DNA of 8,248 bases from Piscirickettsiaceae bacterium (GTDB taxonomy: Bacteria > Pseudomonadota > Gammaproteobacteria > Nitrosococcales > Methylophagaceae). Shown piece by piece: positions 1-7,138 of the stretch (position 1 is its first letter; each line of letters opens with the position of its first letter). Made by a program: the position numbers and the translations under genes. The notes beneath the pieces are model-generated. The model saw only the letters and a program-made list of their open reading frames with translations. It was not told the origin of the DNA and searched no databases. The DNA lies in the NCBI GenBank assembly GCA_030620285.1, contig JAUXFA010000044.1:1-8248 (forward strand), in the 5' to 3' direction.

Positions 1-2
1 GG

Positions 3-980
3 CAACTCACTAAAAGTAGACTACTAGTTCAAGAACGAATTTATGGCATCCCTATTGGTGATATTGAACAGTTAAAAGCCAACAACATTAACCTGGAAAA
101 ACTGGCTGAAATCGGTGTTGAGATATTCTTCACCCAAGCCTTCAAACATGGCTTCTTCCATGCCGACATGCACCCTGGTAATATCATGGTCGACAGTAGC
201 GATCCTGAAAACCCACGTTATATCGCCGTTGACTTTGGCATTATGGGAACGCTATCACCCAATGATCAAAGCTATCTTGCTGATAATTTCCTTGCCTTCT
301 TCAATCACGATTATCGCCGTGTTGCTGAACTACATGTGCAATCTGGTTGGGTGCCAGAAGACACCCGAGTTGAAGAGTTTGAAGCCGCTATTCGTAGCGT
401 CTGTGAACCCATCTTTGCTCGGCCCTTAAATGAAATATCATTCGGTCAATTATTATTACGACTATTCCAAACTGCCAGTCGTTTTAATATGGAAGTACAA
501 CCACAATTAGTTTTATTGCAAAAAACCTTACTGAATATCGAAGGCCTCGGCCGCCAGCTTTATCCCGAACTTGACCTATGGAAAACAGCCAAACCGATCC
601 TTGAACAATGGATGCAAGAAAAAATGGGCTGGCAAGCTGCCTTAGACAACCTAAAACAAGAAGCCCCTCATTGGGCAGAAGCTTTACCCAAATTGCCCCG
701 AATGCTACATGAACTTGGCCAACAAGCTCAAGATGGCAAGCTAAAAATGCAGCTATCTTCGCAAGATTTGAAAAAACTTCAACAAGAAGTTCGCACGGCG
801 AGTTACCGAAGTGCCGCGGCTATTAGTGGTGCTGCCTTTGTAATTGGTGCCGCCATCATCAAGGGTTTAGATGGTTACGCGCCAACGATGATTGCTGGCA
901 TCCCAATACTGAGTTGGATTTTTGGGTTATGGGGCGGTATTTTGCTTTATTTAAGTCTGGTAGACTCATCTAAAAACTAA
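3..980 (+). CDS. ubiB: UbiB, ubiquinone biosynthesis atypical kinase/ATPase (5' end missing)
   Basis: This is the C-terminal part (325 residues) of UbiB, a membrane-bound member of the ABC1/ADCK/UbiB atypical kinase family that supports ubiquinone synthesis, probably by ATPase activity that helps extract or present lipid intermediates to the Ubi enzymes. The frame is open from the left edge. The first visible segment, with [19 protein letters not shown], matches the E. coli family pattern. The catalytic loop [10 protein letters not shown] lies near 153-182 and the metal-binding [10 protein letters not shown] with its DFG at 231-239. The last ~55 residues form two hydrophobic helices (about nt 810-875 and 885-965), the usual C-terminal membrane anchor. 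The family is about 540 residues, so roughly 40% lies off the left edge, including the KxGQ motif. An ATG at 168 (in MHPGN) is internal to the kinase core and is not the real start. The TAA at 978 is followed after 69 bp by a separate gene. Confidence 0.95.
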   Translation, partial: QLTKSRLLVQERIYGIPIGDIEQLKANNINLEKLAEIGVEIFFTQAFKHGFFHADMHPGNIMVDSSDPENPRYIAVDFGIMGTLSPNDQSYLADNFLAFFNHDYRRVAELHVQSGWVPEDTRVEEFEAAIRSVCEPIFARPLNEISFGQLLLRLFQTASRFNMEVQPQLVLLQKTLLNIEGLGRQLYPELDLWKTAKPILEQWMQEKMGWQAALDNLKQEAPHWAEALPKLPRMLHELGQQAQDGKLKMQLSSQDLKKLQQEVRTASYRSAAAISGAAFVIGAAIIKGLDGYAPTMIAGIPILSWIFGLWGGILLYLSLVDSSKN

Positions 981-1022
981 CTTCTTGCTATTTTTTAGCA
1001 GTCTATTTCTGCTAACAATGGT

Positions 1023-1049
1023 AAGTCATCATCACGGAGGAAGTCATCA
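1023..1049 (+). promoter_or_regulatory. Strong Shine-Dalgarno framed by 9-bp direct repeats
   Basis: GGAGG at 1036-1040, extended as CGGAGGA, sits 9 nt before the ATG at 1050 and fixes that start for the HDOD gene. It is flanked by two identical copies of AAGTCATCA, at 1023-1031 and 1041-1049, the second abutting the start codon. The repeats are directly visible. Whether they bind a protein or arose by slippage is unknown. Confidence 0.7.
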
Positions 1050-1883
1050 ATGCAACAAAAGATATCGGAATTATTTAACCAAATTGACAATATCCCTCGT
1101 ATCCCTGAAATTGTAAAAATACTCATCGCTCATACTAATAATCCGGATGTTGAGTTTGACGATATTGCAAAGGACGTCGAAAAAGAACAAGTTATTTCAA
1201 TGAAAGTATTGCGCCTCGTTAATTCAGCGCATTTTGGATTGTCGCGCAAGATTGGTTCAATAAATCAAGCACTGGTATTACTAGGAATTTCTGAATTAAG
1301 AAAGCTGGTGATTACGTCAGGAATTATCGAATCTGTGCCTCATATTCCCAGCTTAGATATAAACGAGTTTTGGCTTGATAGTTTTCGTACTGCAACTTAT
1401 GCAAAATGGCTAGCCGACGAGTCTAAATTAGACAATAGCGATATGATTTATACCGCAGGCTTGATCCACCAATTAGGGACAATTTTAATTCATTTGGGAA
1501 ATCATGATGCAGCAAATGATATTGACGAAGCTATTTACCAAGGTAATAGCCGAGCAAATAGTGAGCGTCAACGATTAGGGTTTACCAGCAATCAAGCTTG
1601 TGCAGAACTATGTCGTCAATGGCAGTTTCCAGAAGAGCTTGCTTCCACCGTTGAAAAAGCGGCTGAGCCAACATCTTTCGATACAATATCATTATCGGCA
1701 TGTGCGGTATTTATAGCCCACTACATCAGCAAAGCAGGTTTTGAAAATCTAGATAATGAAAACATCATTACCGACTTTCCAATAAAAGAATGGCAACTAC
1801 TCGGCTTCACCGAAGATCAAATCACTAATAAACTGACAAAAATTCTTGAGCTTGATACAGGTATCGAAGGTTTGCTTGATTAA
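1050..1883 (+). CDS. HDOD-domain signalling protein
   Basis: This is a stand-alone HDOD protein of 277 residues with no attached GGDEF, EAL, receiver or kinase domain. The opening follows the family signature: IPRIPEIVKIL at 15-25, then LRLVNSAHFGLSRKIGSINQALVLLG at about 54-79, and SELRKLVITSG at 81-91. The position corresponding to the metal-binding HD of true HD phosphohydrolases reads AGLIHQLG (136-143), so the Asp is replaced by Gln at 141. Such loss of the catalytic pair is the norm in HDOD domains, which are thought to act as regulatory or scaffolding modules in stress and c-di-GMP-type signalling rather than as enzymes. A second conserved block (RQRLGFTSNQACAELCRQWQFPEE, 173-196) completes the domain. 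The start is set by a GGAGG 9 nt upstream. It lies between ubiB and djlA in the same orientation with gaps of 69 and 51 bp, so co-transcription is possible but not shown. Its partner and signal cannot be read from the sequence. Confidence 0.9.
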   Translation: MQQKISELFNQIDNIPRIPEIVKILIAHTNNPDVEFDDIAKDVEKEQVISMKVLRLVNSAHFGLSRKIGSINQALVLLGISELRKLVITSGIIESVPHIPSLDINEFWLDSFRTATYAKWLADESKLDNSDMIYTAGLIHQLGTILIHLGNHDAANDIDEAIYQGNSRANSERQRLGFTSNQACAELCRQWQFPEELASTVEKAAEPTSFDTISLSACAVFIAHYISKAGFENLDNENIITDFPIKEWQLLGFTEDQITNKLTKILELDTGIEGLLD

Positions 1884-1898
1884 CTTTTCACTTCTACA

Positions 1899-1916
1899 GA
1901 CTAAACTCATTTAGTC
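1899..1916 (+). promoter_or_regulatory. Perfect hairpin upstream of djlA
   Basis: GACTAAA (1899-1905), loop CTCA, and TTTAGTC (1910-1916) form a perfect 7-bp inverted repeat in the 51-bp gap between the HDOD gene and djlA. No T-run follows on either strand, so it is not a standard intrinsic terminator. It ends 18 nt before the djlA start, where no convincing Shine-Dalgarno is visible. An operator, a processing site or an RNA structure affecting djlA initiation are all possible. Confidence 0.4.
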
Positions 1917-1934
1917 ACGGTAAAAATAACTAAC

Positions 1935-2708
1935 ATGTATAAATTTATTGCGGTCTTACTCGGCTATTTCTTTGGTGGCTTCTTTGGTGCTTTTATTGGC
2001 TATTTAATTGGTAGCAGTATTGACCGCGCGCGAGATTATGGGCTGGGAGGTATTAACCCGCTAGGCACCGGCCATCGTAGGGAGGTTTTCCTCGAAACGG
2101 TATTTGTCTTAATGGGCAAATTAGCCAAAGCTGATGGCCATATATCCAAAGATGAAATCAACCATGTTGAACAGTTCATTAAACAAATGGGCATGTCATC
2201 AGAACATCGCCAACAGGCTATTACCCAATTTAAACGTGGCTCGGCTGGCGACTTTGATATTAGCAACACCTTAGACCAATTTATGGATACCTGTGGGCAG
2301 ACACTCAACTTAAAACAAGCCTTATTAATGTATTTGATCGTCATCGCCTTAGCCGATGGCAAAATTGATTCCTCAGAACAAGCCTTGCTTGAAAAAATAG
2401 CCAATCGTTTAGGCTATAGCGATGCACAATTTAAACAATTACTTGATATGGTGCTCAACCAATCACACTTTGCCAGCGACCAAACACAGTCTGCCAATGC
2501 AATAGAAGATGCTTATAAAGCCTTAGGTGTCAGCAAAGATAATACCGACCAACAGATCAAACGTGCTTACCGTAAATTAATGAGCCAATATCATCCCGAT
2601 AAATTAATTGGCCAAGGCCTACCCGAAGATATGATTGCCGTTGCCACCAAACAAGCACAAGAAATTCAGGTGGCTTATGATCTAATTAAAAAGCACCGAG
2701 CAAATTAA
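1935..2708 (+). CDS. djlA: DjlA, membrane-anchored J-domain co-chaperone
   Basis: DjlA is an inner-membrane type III DnaJ-family protein whose cytoplasmic J-domain stimulates DnaK ATPase. In E. coli it is linked to envelope-stress (Rcs) signalling. The length of 257 residues compares with about 270 in E. coli. Three parts are visible. The N-terminal transmembrane helix (residues 3-27) has glycines at exactly every fourth position (10, 14, 18, 22, 26). A TerB-like central domain contains two related segments, AKADGHISKDE (64-74) and ALADGKIDSSE (138-148). The C-terminal J-domain (about 191-255) starts EDAYKALGVS and carries the essential HPD at 220-222, followed by the long loop typical of DjlA J-domains. 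The ATG at 1935 gives the expected short cytoplasm-to-membrane N-terminus and no earlier in-frame start is seen. There is no good Shine-Dalgarno (nearest is ACGG 14 nt away). The gene ends 61 bp from the convergent fhs. Confidence 0.95.
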   Translation: MYKFIAVLLGYFFGGFFGAFIGYLIGSSIDRARDYGLGGINPLGTGHRREVFLETVFVLMGKLAKADGHISKDEINHVEQFIKQMGMSSEHRQQAITQFKRGSAGDFDISNTLDQFMDTCGQTLNLKQALLMYLIVIALADGKIDSSEQALLEKIANRLGYSDAQFKQLLDMVLNQSHFASDQTQSANAIEDAYKALGVSKDNTDQQIKRAYRKLMSQYHPDKLIGQGLPEDMIAVATKQAQEIQVAYDLIKKHRAN

Positions 2709-2720
2709 ACAGATAAATGT

Positions 2721-2750
2721 AAGTTGGGTTGAGCTGGCGAACCCCAACAA
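2721..2750. repeat. GTTGGGTT imperfect palindrome between convergent genes
   Basis: GTTGGGTT (2723-2730) and AACCCCAAC (2740-2748) pair as a stem with one bulged base around a 9-nt loop. The element lies in the 61-bp gap between the ends of djlA and fhs. It resembles the short GTTGGGTT...AACCCAAC palindromes, recalled from memory, that are scattered between genes in many proteobacteria and cyanobacteria. No clear T-run follows on either strand, so termination in both directions is only a possibility. Its copy number in the genome cannot be judged here. Confidence 0.5.
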
Positions 2751-2769
2751 TAAACAACACTACGATCTA

Positions 2770-4440
2770 TTAAAACAATCCACTAATCTCACCACTACCA
2801 CTAATATCAATTCGTTCACTCGCAGGTGTTTTAGGTAAGCCTGGCATAGTCATAATATCGCCACACAATACCACCATAAACTCTGCACCACGCGATAAAC
2901 GTACATCACGTATTGCCAGGGTATGGCCTTCTGGTGCACCACGTAAACTTAAGTCACTGCTAAAGGAATACGGCGTTTTTGCCATGCACACCGGAATATG
3001 ACTATGAGTTTCACTATACGACGCGATTTTCTTTAATACACGTTTATCGGCAACCACTTCACTAGCACCATAGGTCTTGGTGGCGACCGCTGTAATCTTG
3101 TCCCATAACGGTTGATCATCAGAGTAAAGGAACTGACATTCAGATGTGGTTTGATCCAACATGGTCACTACTGCTTGAGCCAAGTCTTCAGCACCGGCAC
3201 CACCATCTGCCCAATGTTTAGCAACAACGGCTTTAGCACCATAAGATTCAACTGTCATTTTGACTAATTCAATTTCGGCATCGGTATCTTGCACAAAATG
3301 ATTAATCGCCACAATACACGGCAAATTAAACTGATCTTGCATATTACTAAGATGACGTTTCAAATTCGCCATGCCACGTTCTAAGCCTTGCAAATCTTCA
3401 TTGGCTAAGTCTTTAAATTCAACACCACCATGATATTTCAACGCTTTTACTGTGGCGACAATCACTGCCATATCGGGTTTGATACCCGCTTTACGACATT
3501 TAATATCAATAAACTTCTCAGCACCTAAGTCAGCACCAAAGCCTGCTTCGGTGATCACATAATCCGTCATTTTAAGTGCCATTTTAGTGGCAATAACCGA
3601 ATTACAGCCGTGGGCAATATTGGCAAATGGGCCACCATGCACAAAGGCCGGATTATTTTCTAATGTTTGTACTAAGTTTGGTTTTAATGCTTCTTTGAGC
3701 AAGGTTGCCATTGCACCGTGGGCTTTTAAATCTTTGGCTAATCGTGCCCTGCCATCTCGTGAATAACCAATCAGGATATTACCCAAACGTTCCTTCAACT
3801 CTTTAATTGAGTTTGATAAACAAAAGATTGCCATCACTTCTGATGCCACTACAATATCGAAACCATCTTGGCGAGGAAATCCATTGGGTGTACCGCCTAA
3901 ACCAACAGTAATGTCACGCAGGGCGCGATCATTCATATCCATCACTCGTCCCCAAGTGATTTTACGAACATCTAAATCCAAAGCATTGCCATGGTGAATA
4001 TGATTGTCAATCATCGCTGATAATAAGTTATGAGCTGCACCAATAGCATGTAAATCACCCGTGAAGTGCAGATTAATATCTTCCATCGGCACAACTTGAG
4101 CATAACCACCACCCGCTGCACCGCCCTTCATGCCAAAACAAGGTCCCATTGAAGGTTCACGCACACAAACCATAGAGTCTTTACCAATGCGATTTAAGGC
4201 ATCGCTTAGACCAATAGTTGTCGTGGTTTTGCCCTCACCGGCAGGCGTTGGGCTAACAGCGGTAACAAGTATTAATTTGCCATCGGCTTTATCTGCCAAA
4301 TCATCCATCACATCAAGTGATACTTTGGCTTTATATCGACCATAAGGGTCAAGTTTTTGTGGATCTAAACCAAGGCGTTGTTTAACAAGAGGAATAATTT
4401 CTTCCATTGTTGCTTGTTGTGCGATTTCAATATCTGACAT
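2770..4440 (-). CDS. fhs: Formate-tetrahydrofolate ligase (10-formyl-THF synthetase)
   Basis: Fhs joins formate to tetrahydrofolate using ATP, giving 10-formyl-THF for purine synthesis, initiator-tRNA formylation and C1 assimilation. It is a cytosolic, usually tetrameric enzyme. The 556 residues match the usual monofunctional bacterial length. The nucleotide-binding loop [14 protein letters not shown] is at 65-78, followed closely by [25 protein letters not shown] and the [27 protein letters not shown] block, all hallmarks of the family. Further conserved stretches include [29 protein letters not shown] and a C-terminus ending GEISGLF. No frameshift or loss is seen. The start at 4440 has GGAA (4448-4451) 7 nt upstream and sits just below a TATAAT box embedded in a palindrome. 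A gap of 215 bp separates it from ubiX, so it is probably its own transcription unit. Monofunctional Fhs is patchy in Gammaproteobacteria and suits organisms that handle formate. Confidence 0.97.
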   Translation of the reverse strand: MSDIEIAQQATMEEIIPLVKQRLGLDPQKLDPYGRYKAKVSLDVMDDLADKADGKLILVTAVSPTPAGEGKTTTTIGLSDALNRIGKDSMVCVREPSMGPCFGMKGGAAGGGYAQVVPMEDINLHFTGDLHAIGAAHNLLSAMIDNHIHHGNALDLDVRKITWGRVMDMNDRALRDITVGLGGTPNGFPRQDGFDIVVASEVMAIFCLSNSIKELKERLGNILIGYSRDGRARLAKDLKAHGAMATLLKEALKPNLVQTLENNPAFVHGGPFANIAHGCNSVIATKMALKMTDYVITEAGFGADLGAEKFIDIKCRKAGIKPDMAVIVATVKALKYHGGVEFKDLANEDLQGLERGMANLKRHLSNMQDQFNLPCIVAINHFVQDTDAEIELVKMTVESYGAKAVVAKHWADGGAGAEDLAQAVVTMLDQTTSECQFLYSDDQPLWDKITAVATKTYGASEVVADKRVLKKIASYSETHSHIPVCMAKTPYSFSSDLSLRGAPEGHTLAIRDVRLSRGAEFMVVLCGDIMTMPGLPKTPASERIDISGSGEISGLF

Positions 4441-4464
4441 TATTTTGTTCCAACTATTTAATAC

Positions 4465-4481
4465 CTTAGTATTATACTAAG
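4465..4481 (-). promoter_or_regulatory. Candidate fhs promoter -10 box inside a 17-bp palindrome
   Basis: CTTAGTAT-T-ATACTAAG is a perfect 8+1+8 inverted repeat. On the minus strand its centre reads TATAAT (4471-4476), an exact sigma-70 -10 consensus. A transcript starting about 7 nt below it would have a leader of about 24 nt containing the GGAA ribosome site and the fhs ATG, which is a sensible geometry. No good -35 hexamer is seen 16-18 bp upstream, which fits a promoter needing an activator. Because the palindrome covers the -10 box, a dimeric repressor bound there would block polymerase. The symmetry is observed; promoter and operator function are inferred. Confidence 0.5.
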
Positions 4482-4655
4482 ACTTTTCACGAGTCGTCTT
4501 TTCCATCACTATAGCGTTGAAAATAGCCTTAAAATACTCATTTACATTAGTAAACTGCGCTTTTTCGACTTTTTTCGCCTTATCCTGATAAAAAATACCT
4601 ATCGTGTAAAAATCTCATACTCAACTTTAAAAATAACTCACTGTTCAAAAACCTA
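4482..4655. other. AT-rich intergenic region with dyad and phased T-tracts
   Basis: This gap between the end of ubiX and the fhs promoter has no plausible gene. It contains the dyad TTTAC-ATTA-GTAAA (4541-4554) inside an ACTCATTTA...AGTAAACTGCGC context. TTTTTCG is repeated at 4561-4567 and 4571-4577, exactly 10 bp apart. A-runs follow near 4590-4595 and 4608-4612. Helically spaced T- and A-runs can bend DNA. I see no convincing hairpin-plus-T-run terminator for ubiX. The ACTCATTTA...AGTAAACTGCGC string resembles a dispersed intergenic sequence recalled from other gammaproteobacteria, but that is unverified. Confidence 0.4.
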
Positions 4656-5264
4656 TCATTCGCCCCATCGTGGTGCTAGCTGATGTTCAATATTGGCTTG
4701 GTCCAATATCCGCGCAACCACGAAATCAACAATATCGGATATCTGCTGAGGTTTGAAATAAAAGCCTGGATTAGGCGGTAAAATACAGACGCCAATGCGA
4801 GATAACTTCAACATATTCTCTAAATGAATGGCCGAAAATGGGGTTTCTCTCGGCAACAAAATCAACTTACGGCTTTCTCTAATCATCACATCCGCTGCGC
4901 GATTAATAAGATTATCACTACTACCACAGGCTATTGAGGATAATGTACCCATGGTACAAGGGCATACAATCATGGTGGCGACACGATGTGAACCACTCGC
5001 TAATGGCGAACTCCATTGTTGCTCACCATAAACTTTTAACAAGTCTGGAGCGCATTGAAATTCAGCTACCAACATTTTATGGACATCACTGGCTCTGGCA
5101 GGAAGAGACCAATCTAACTCATCAGCAAAGACAATCCGTGCTGCTGCTGAAATCATTAAGTGCACTGTAAACTCTTGTTCTAACAATACTTGCAATAATC
5201 GTTGACTATAGGCTGCGCCCGAAGCGCCAGTAAAGGCTAATGCAATCTGTTTACTATCTATCAT
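4656..5264 (-). CDS. ubiX: UbiX, flavin prenyltransferase
   Basis: UbiX transfers a dimethylallyl group from dimethylallyl phosphate to reduced FMN, making the prenylated flavin needed by the UbiD decarboxylase in ubiquinone synthesis. It is a cytosolic dodecamer in characterised homologues. The 202 residues match the family. The FMN/phosphate motif GASGA is at 13-17, and IVCPCTMGTLSSIACGSSDNL follows at 99-119. The residues used in catalysis and phosphate binding in the Pseudomonas enzyme appear to be present: Ser16, Lys133, Arg139-Glu140 (LLPRETPFS), Tyr169 (PGFYFKP) and Arg185 (VVARILDQ). The C-terminus ends APRWGE, as expected. Its ATG overlaps the mpl stop by 4 nt (ATGA, 5261-5264) and the Shine-Dalgarno is poor, so it is probably translated by coupling with mpl. 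An mpl-ubiX pair is also known in Pseudomonas (recalled from memory). Confidence 0.95.
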   Translation of the reverse strand: MIDSKQIALAFTGASGAAYSQRLLQVLLEQEFTVHLMISAAARIVFADELDWSLPARASDVHKMLVAEFQCAPDLLKVYGEQQWSSPLASGSHRVATMIVCPCTMGTLSSIACGSSDNLINRAADVMIRESRKLILLPRETPFSAIHLENMLKLSRIGVCILPPNPGFYFKPQQISDIVDFVVARILDQANIEHQLAPRWGE

Positions 5265-6619
5265 CGTTCTGCCAATGCGGTTAATACTCGCTGATGTATG
5301 CCGCCAAAACTACCATTACTCATTATCAATATTTCATCACCAGCTTTGGCCTCGCTAGCAATACGTTCGACAATGGCATCAATACTATCTGTAATAGTAG
5401 CCTTATCCCCTAGCTGCTGCTGCACATCTGATAATGACCAGTCTAAGGCTTGGTCTTCAAATAAGATCACTTGATCAGCTGCTTGTAGGGAATCTGCTAA
5501 TGTTTTCTGATGCACACCCATTCTCATGGTATTTGAGCGCGGCTCTAAAATAGCAATTAACTTACGAGCACCAATATTGGCTCGCAAACCATTAATAGTT
5601 GTTTCAATTGCAGTAGGATGATGGGCAAAGTCATCATAGACTTTCACTCCCTGCTCTTCACCACGCAACTCCATCCGCCGTTTGATGCCTTTAAATCGAC
5701 TTAAGGCATCACAACTATGTTCAAAACTAACACCCACATGTCTCGCTGCTGCAATAGCGGCTAATGCATTACTAACATTATGCATACCCAACATTGACCA
5801 GTTAACAGCGCTGACTGTATCACCATCAAAAGCCACATCAAACTGACTGCCATCGCCAGCTATATTTTGGGCCCGTAATTGCCCCTCATTAAGACCGATT
5901 GTTTGTTGTGGTGTCCAACAGCCCATTCTGATCACATCATCAATGGCTTCGACATGGGAAGGTGTAATGAGTAAACCTTCTGAAGGAATAGTACGAATAA
6001 GATGATGGAATTGTTTTTGAATAGCCGCTAAATCATCAAAAATATCGGCATGGTCAAATTCTAAATTATTCACCACTAAAGTTCGCGCATGATAATGAAT
6101 AAACTTGGAACGCTTATCAAAAAAAGCAGTGTCATATTCATCGGCTTCGATCACAAAAAATGGCGTATCGCCTAACCGCGCGGTCTCACCAAAATTACCC
6201 GGTACACCACCAATTAAAAAACCAGGGGACATACCGGCATCTTCCAAAATCCATGCTAATAAACTACTGGTAGTTGTTTTACCATGTGTTCCTGATACTG
6301 CCAGCACCCAACGATCTTTCAATACATAGTCTGCTAGCCATTGTGGGCCGGATATATGAGGCAACCCTTTATTAAGCACATATTCAACCGCGGGATTACC
6401 GCGTGCCATCGCATTGCCCATCACCACCAAATCAGGGGCAGGATCTAAGTGTTCGGGTAAATATCCTTGTTGTAACTCAATACCGGCAGCAATTAATTGA
6501 TCACTCATCGGCGGATAAACATTGGCATCGCTACCCGAAACCGTCATCCCTAATGAGCGAGCTAACAATGCAACTCCACCCATAAAAGTGCCACAAATAC
6601 CAAGAATATGAATATGCAT
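5261..6619 (-). CDS. mpl: Mpl, murein tripeptide ligase
   Basis: Mpl attaches the recycled tripeptide L-Ala-gamma-D-Glu-meso-DAP to UDP-MurNAc, returning cell-wall turnover products to peptidoglycan synthesis and bypassing MurC, D and E. It is a cytosolic Mur-family ligase. The length of 452 compares with about 457 in E. coli. The N-terminal Rossmann segment begins MHIHILGICGTFMGG. The ATP loop GTHGKTTTSS is at 110-119. Next come EADEYDTAFFDKRSKF (158-173) and NNLEFDHADIFDDL (184-197), which separate Mpl from MurC. The C-terminal domain carries FKGIKRRMELRG (309-320), YDDFAHHPTA (328-337) and EPRSNTMRMG (359-368). GGAG (6628-6631) lies 8 nt before the ATG, inside the preceding gene, whose stop codon directly abuts this start. 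The 3' end overlaps ubiX. No key motif is missing. Confidence 0.97.
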   Translation of the reverse strand: MHIHILGICGTFMGGVALLARSLGMTVSGSDANVYPPMSDQLIAAGIELQQGYLPEHLDPAPDLVVMGNAMARGNPAVEYVLNKGLPHISGPQWLADYVLKDRWVLAVSGTHGKTTTSSLLAWILEDAGMSPGFLIGGVPGNFGETARLGDTPFFVIEADEYDTAFFDKRSKFIHYHARTLVVNNLEFDHADIFDDLAAIQKQFHHLIRTIPSEGLLITPSHVEAIDDVIRMGCWTPQQTIGLNEGQLRAQNIAGDGSQFDVAFDGDTVSAVNWSMLGMHNVSNALAAIAAARHVGVSFEHSCDALSRFKGIKRRMELRGEEQGVKVYDDFAHHPTAIETTINGLRANIGARKLIAILEPRSNTMRMGVHQKTLADSLQAADQVILFEDQALDWSLSDVQQQLGDKATITDSIDAIVERIASEAKAGDEILIMSNGSFGGIHQRVLTALAER

Positions 6620-7132
6620 TTATGCCACTCCAGAAATAGCCAAACCAACGGCAAGCAGTGACAAAATGGTATAAGCAAGCGTTAACACCGCCGCCAAACT
6701 CGGTTTAATTTCTAATGCTGTTCGAAAAATATGTGATGTCACCATCAAACTCCAGAACATGACCGCAATCAACAACAACATAGCGTAATTGTATAAACGA
6801 TCTTGTTCGCTCATTTGATAAAATAATACCAATACCGGAATACCAACAATTCCGATACAACTTCCTGTACCCGCCATGGCCGTTAATGTTTGTTTATATC
6901 GTGCTTGCAGGCCCCGAAAACTTAATAGCAACCAAACAAAAGCCATCATCACTAATACATCGATCAAACTGGTGAACAAACTGACATCCCACGCACTATC
7001 AAGCCGACTGGCCGCTACGCCCAATATGAAATAAATCAGTAATGTTAATTTCAATAACCAGTGAGAGGATGGCACATCAGCCGGTCCGGCCTTAAACAGG
7101 CAAATATCAATAAATCGCATTGCAATATTCAT
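6620..7132 (-). CDS. Hypothetical five-helix inner-membrane protein, first gene of the mpl-ubiX operon
   Basis: I cannot name this 170-residue protein. It is very hydrophobic, with about five predicted membrane segments near residues 25-42, 50-71, 85-105, 113-133 and 145-168. Before the first helix is a short soluble stretch with the string GPADVPSSHWLL (16-27), resembling a PADLPxS-type opening I recall from other gammaproteobacterial hypothetical membrane proteins. Nothing in it suggests an enzyme active site or a transporter signature. Its TAA is immediately followed by the mpl ATG (TAAATG), and the mpl ribosome site lies in its last codons, so the three genes form one operon. This points to a role near murein recycling or the membrane steps of ubiquinone synthesis, but that is guilt by association. 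The start is uncertain: Met1 lies only 6 nt below a possible -10 box, and Met5 (codon at 7118-7120) is an alternative. Confidence 0.8.
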   Translation of the reverse strand: MNIAMRFIDICLFKAGPADVPSSHWLLKLTLLIYFILGVAASRLDSAWDVSLFTSLIDVLVMMAFVWLLLSFRGLQARYKQTLTAMAGTGSCIGIVGIPVLVLFYQMSEQDRLYNYAMLLLIAVMFWSLMVTSHIFRTALEIKPSLAAVLTLAYTILSLLAVGLAISGVA

Positions 7133-7138
7133 GATCCC

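Noticed and set aside
115..429. Plus-strand open frame overlapping ubiB
   Set aside because: It lies in another frame of clearly conserved UbiB coding sequence and the protein has no recognisable family features.
168..980. ATG at 168 as a genuine start giving a 270-residue protein
   Set aside because: This methionine lies inside the UbiB catalytic loop (HADMHPGN) and conserved UbiB sequence continues upstream to the window edge.
986..1015. Hairpin after ubiB as an intrinsic terminator
   Set aside because: The stem is short and no T-run follows it on the plus strand; the T's lie before or inside the stem, so termination is not supported.
2036..2404. Minus-strand open frame antisense to djlA
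   Set aside because: It is a shadow of DjlA, rich in Ser, Pro and Cys, with no ribosome site or family features.
4130..4345. Plus-strand open frame inside fhs
   Set aside because: It is antisense to the conserved ATP-binding region of Fhs, and the reading frame is explained by that gene's codon use.
4828..5170. Two overlapping plus-strand open frames within ubiX
   Set aside because: Both are antisense to fully conserved UbiX sequence and have no start signal or homology that I recognise.
6105..6585. Plus-strand open frames within mpl
   Set aside because: They are antisense shadows of the Mpl N-terminal and ATP-binding regions; Mpl is complete and fully explains the region.
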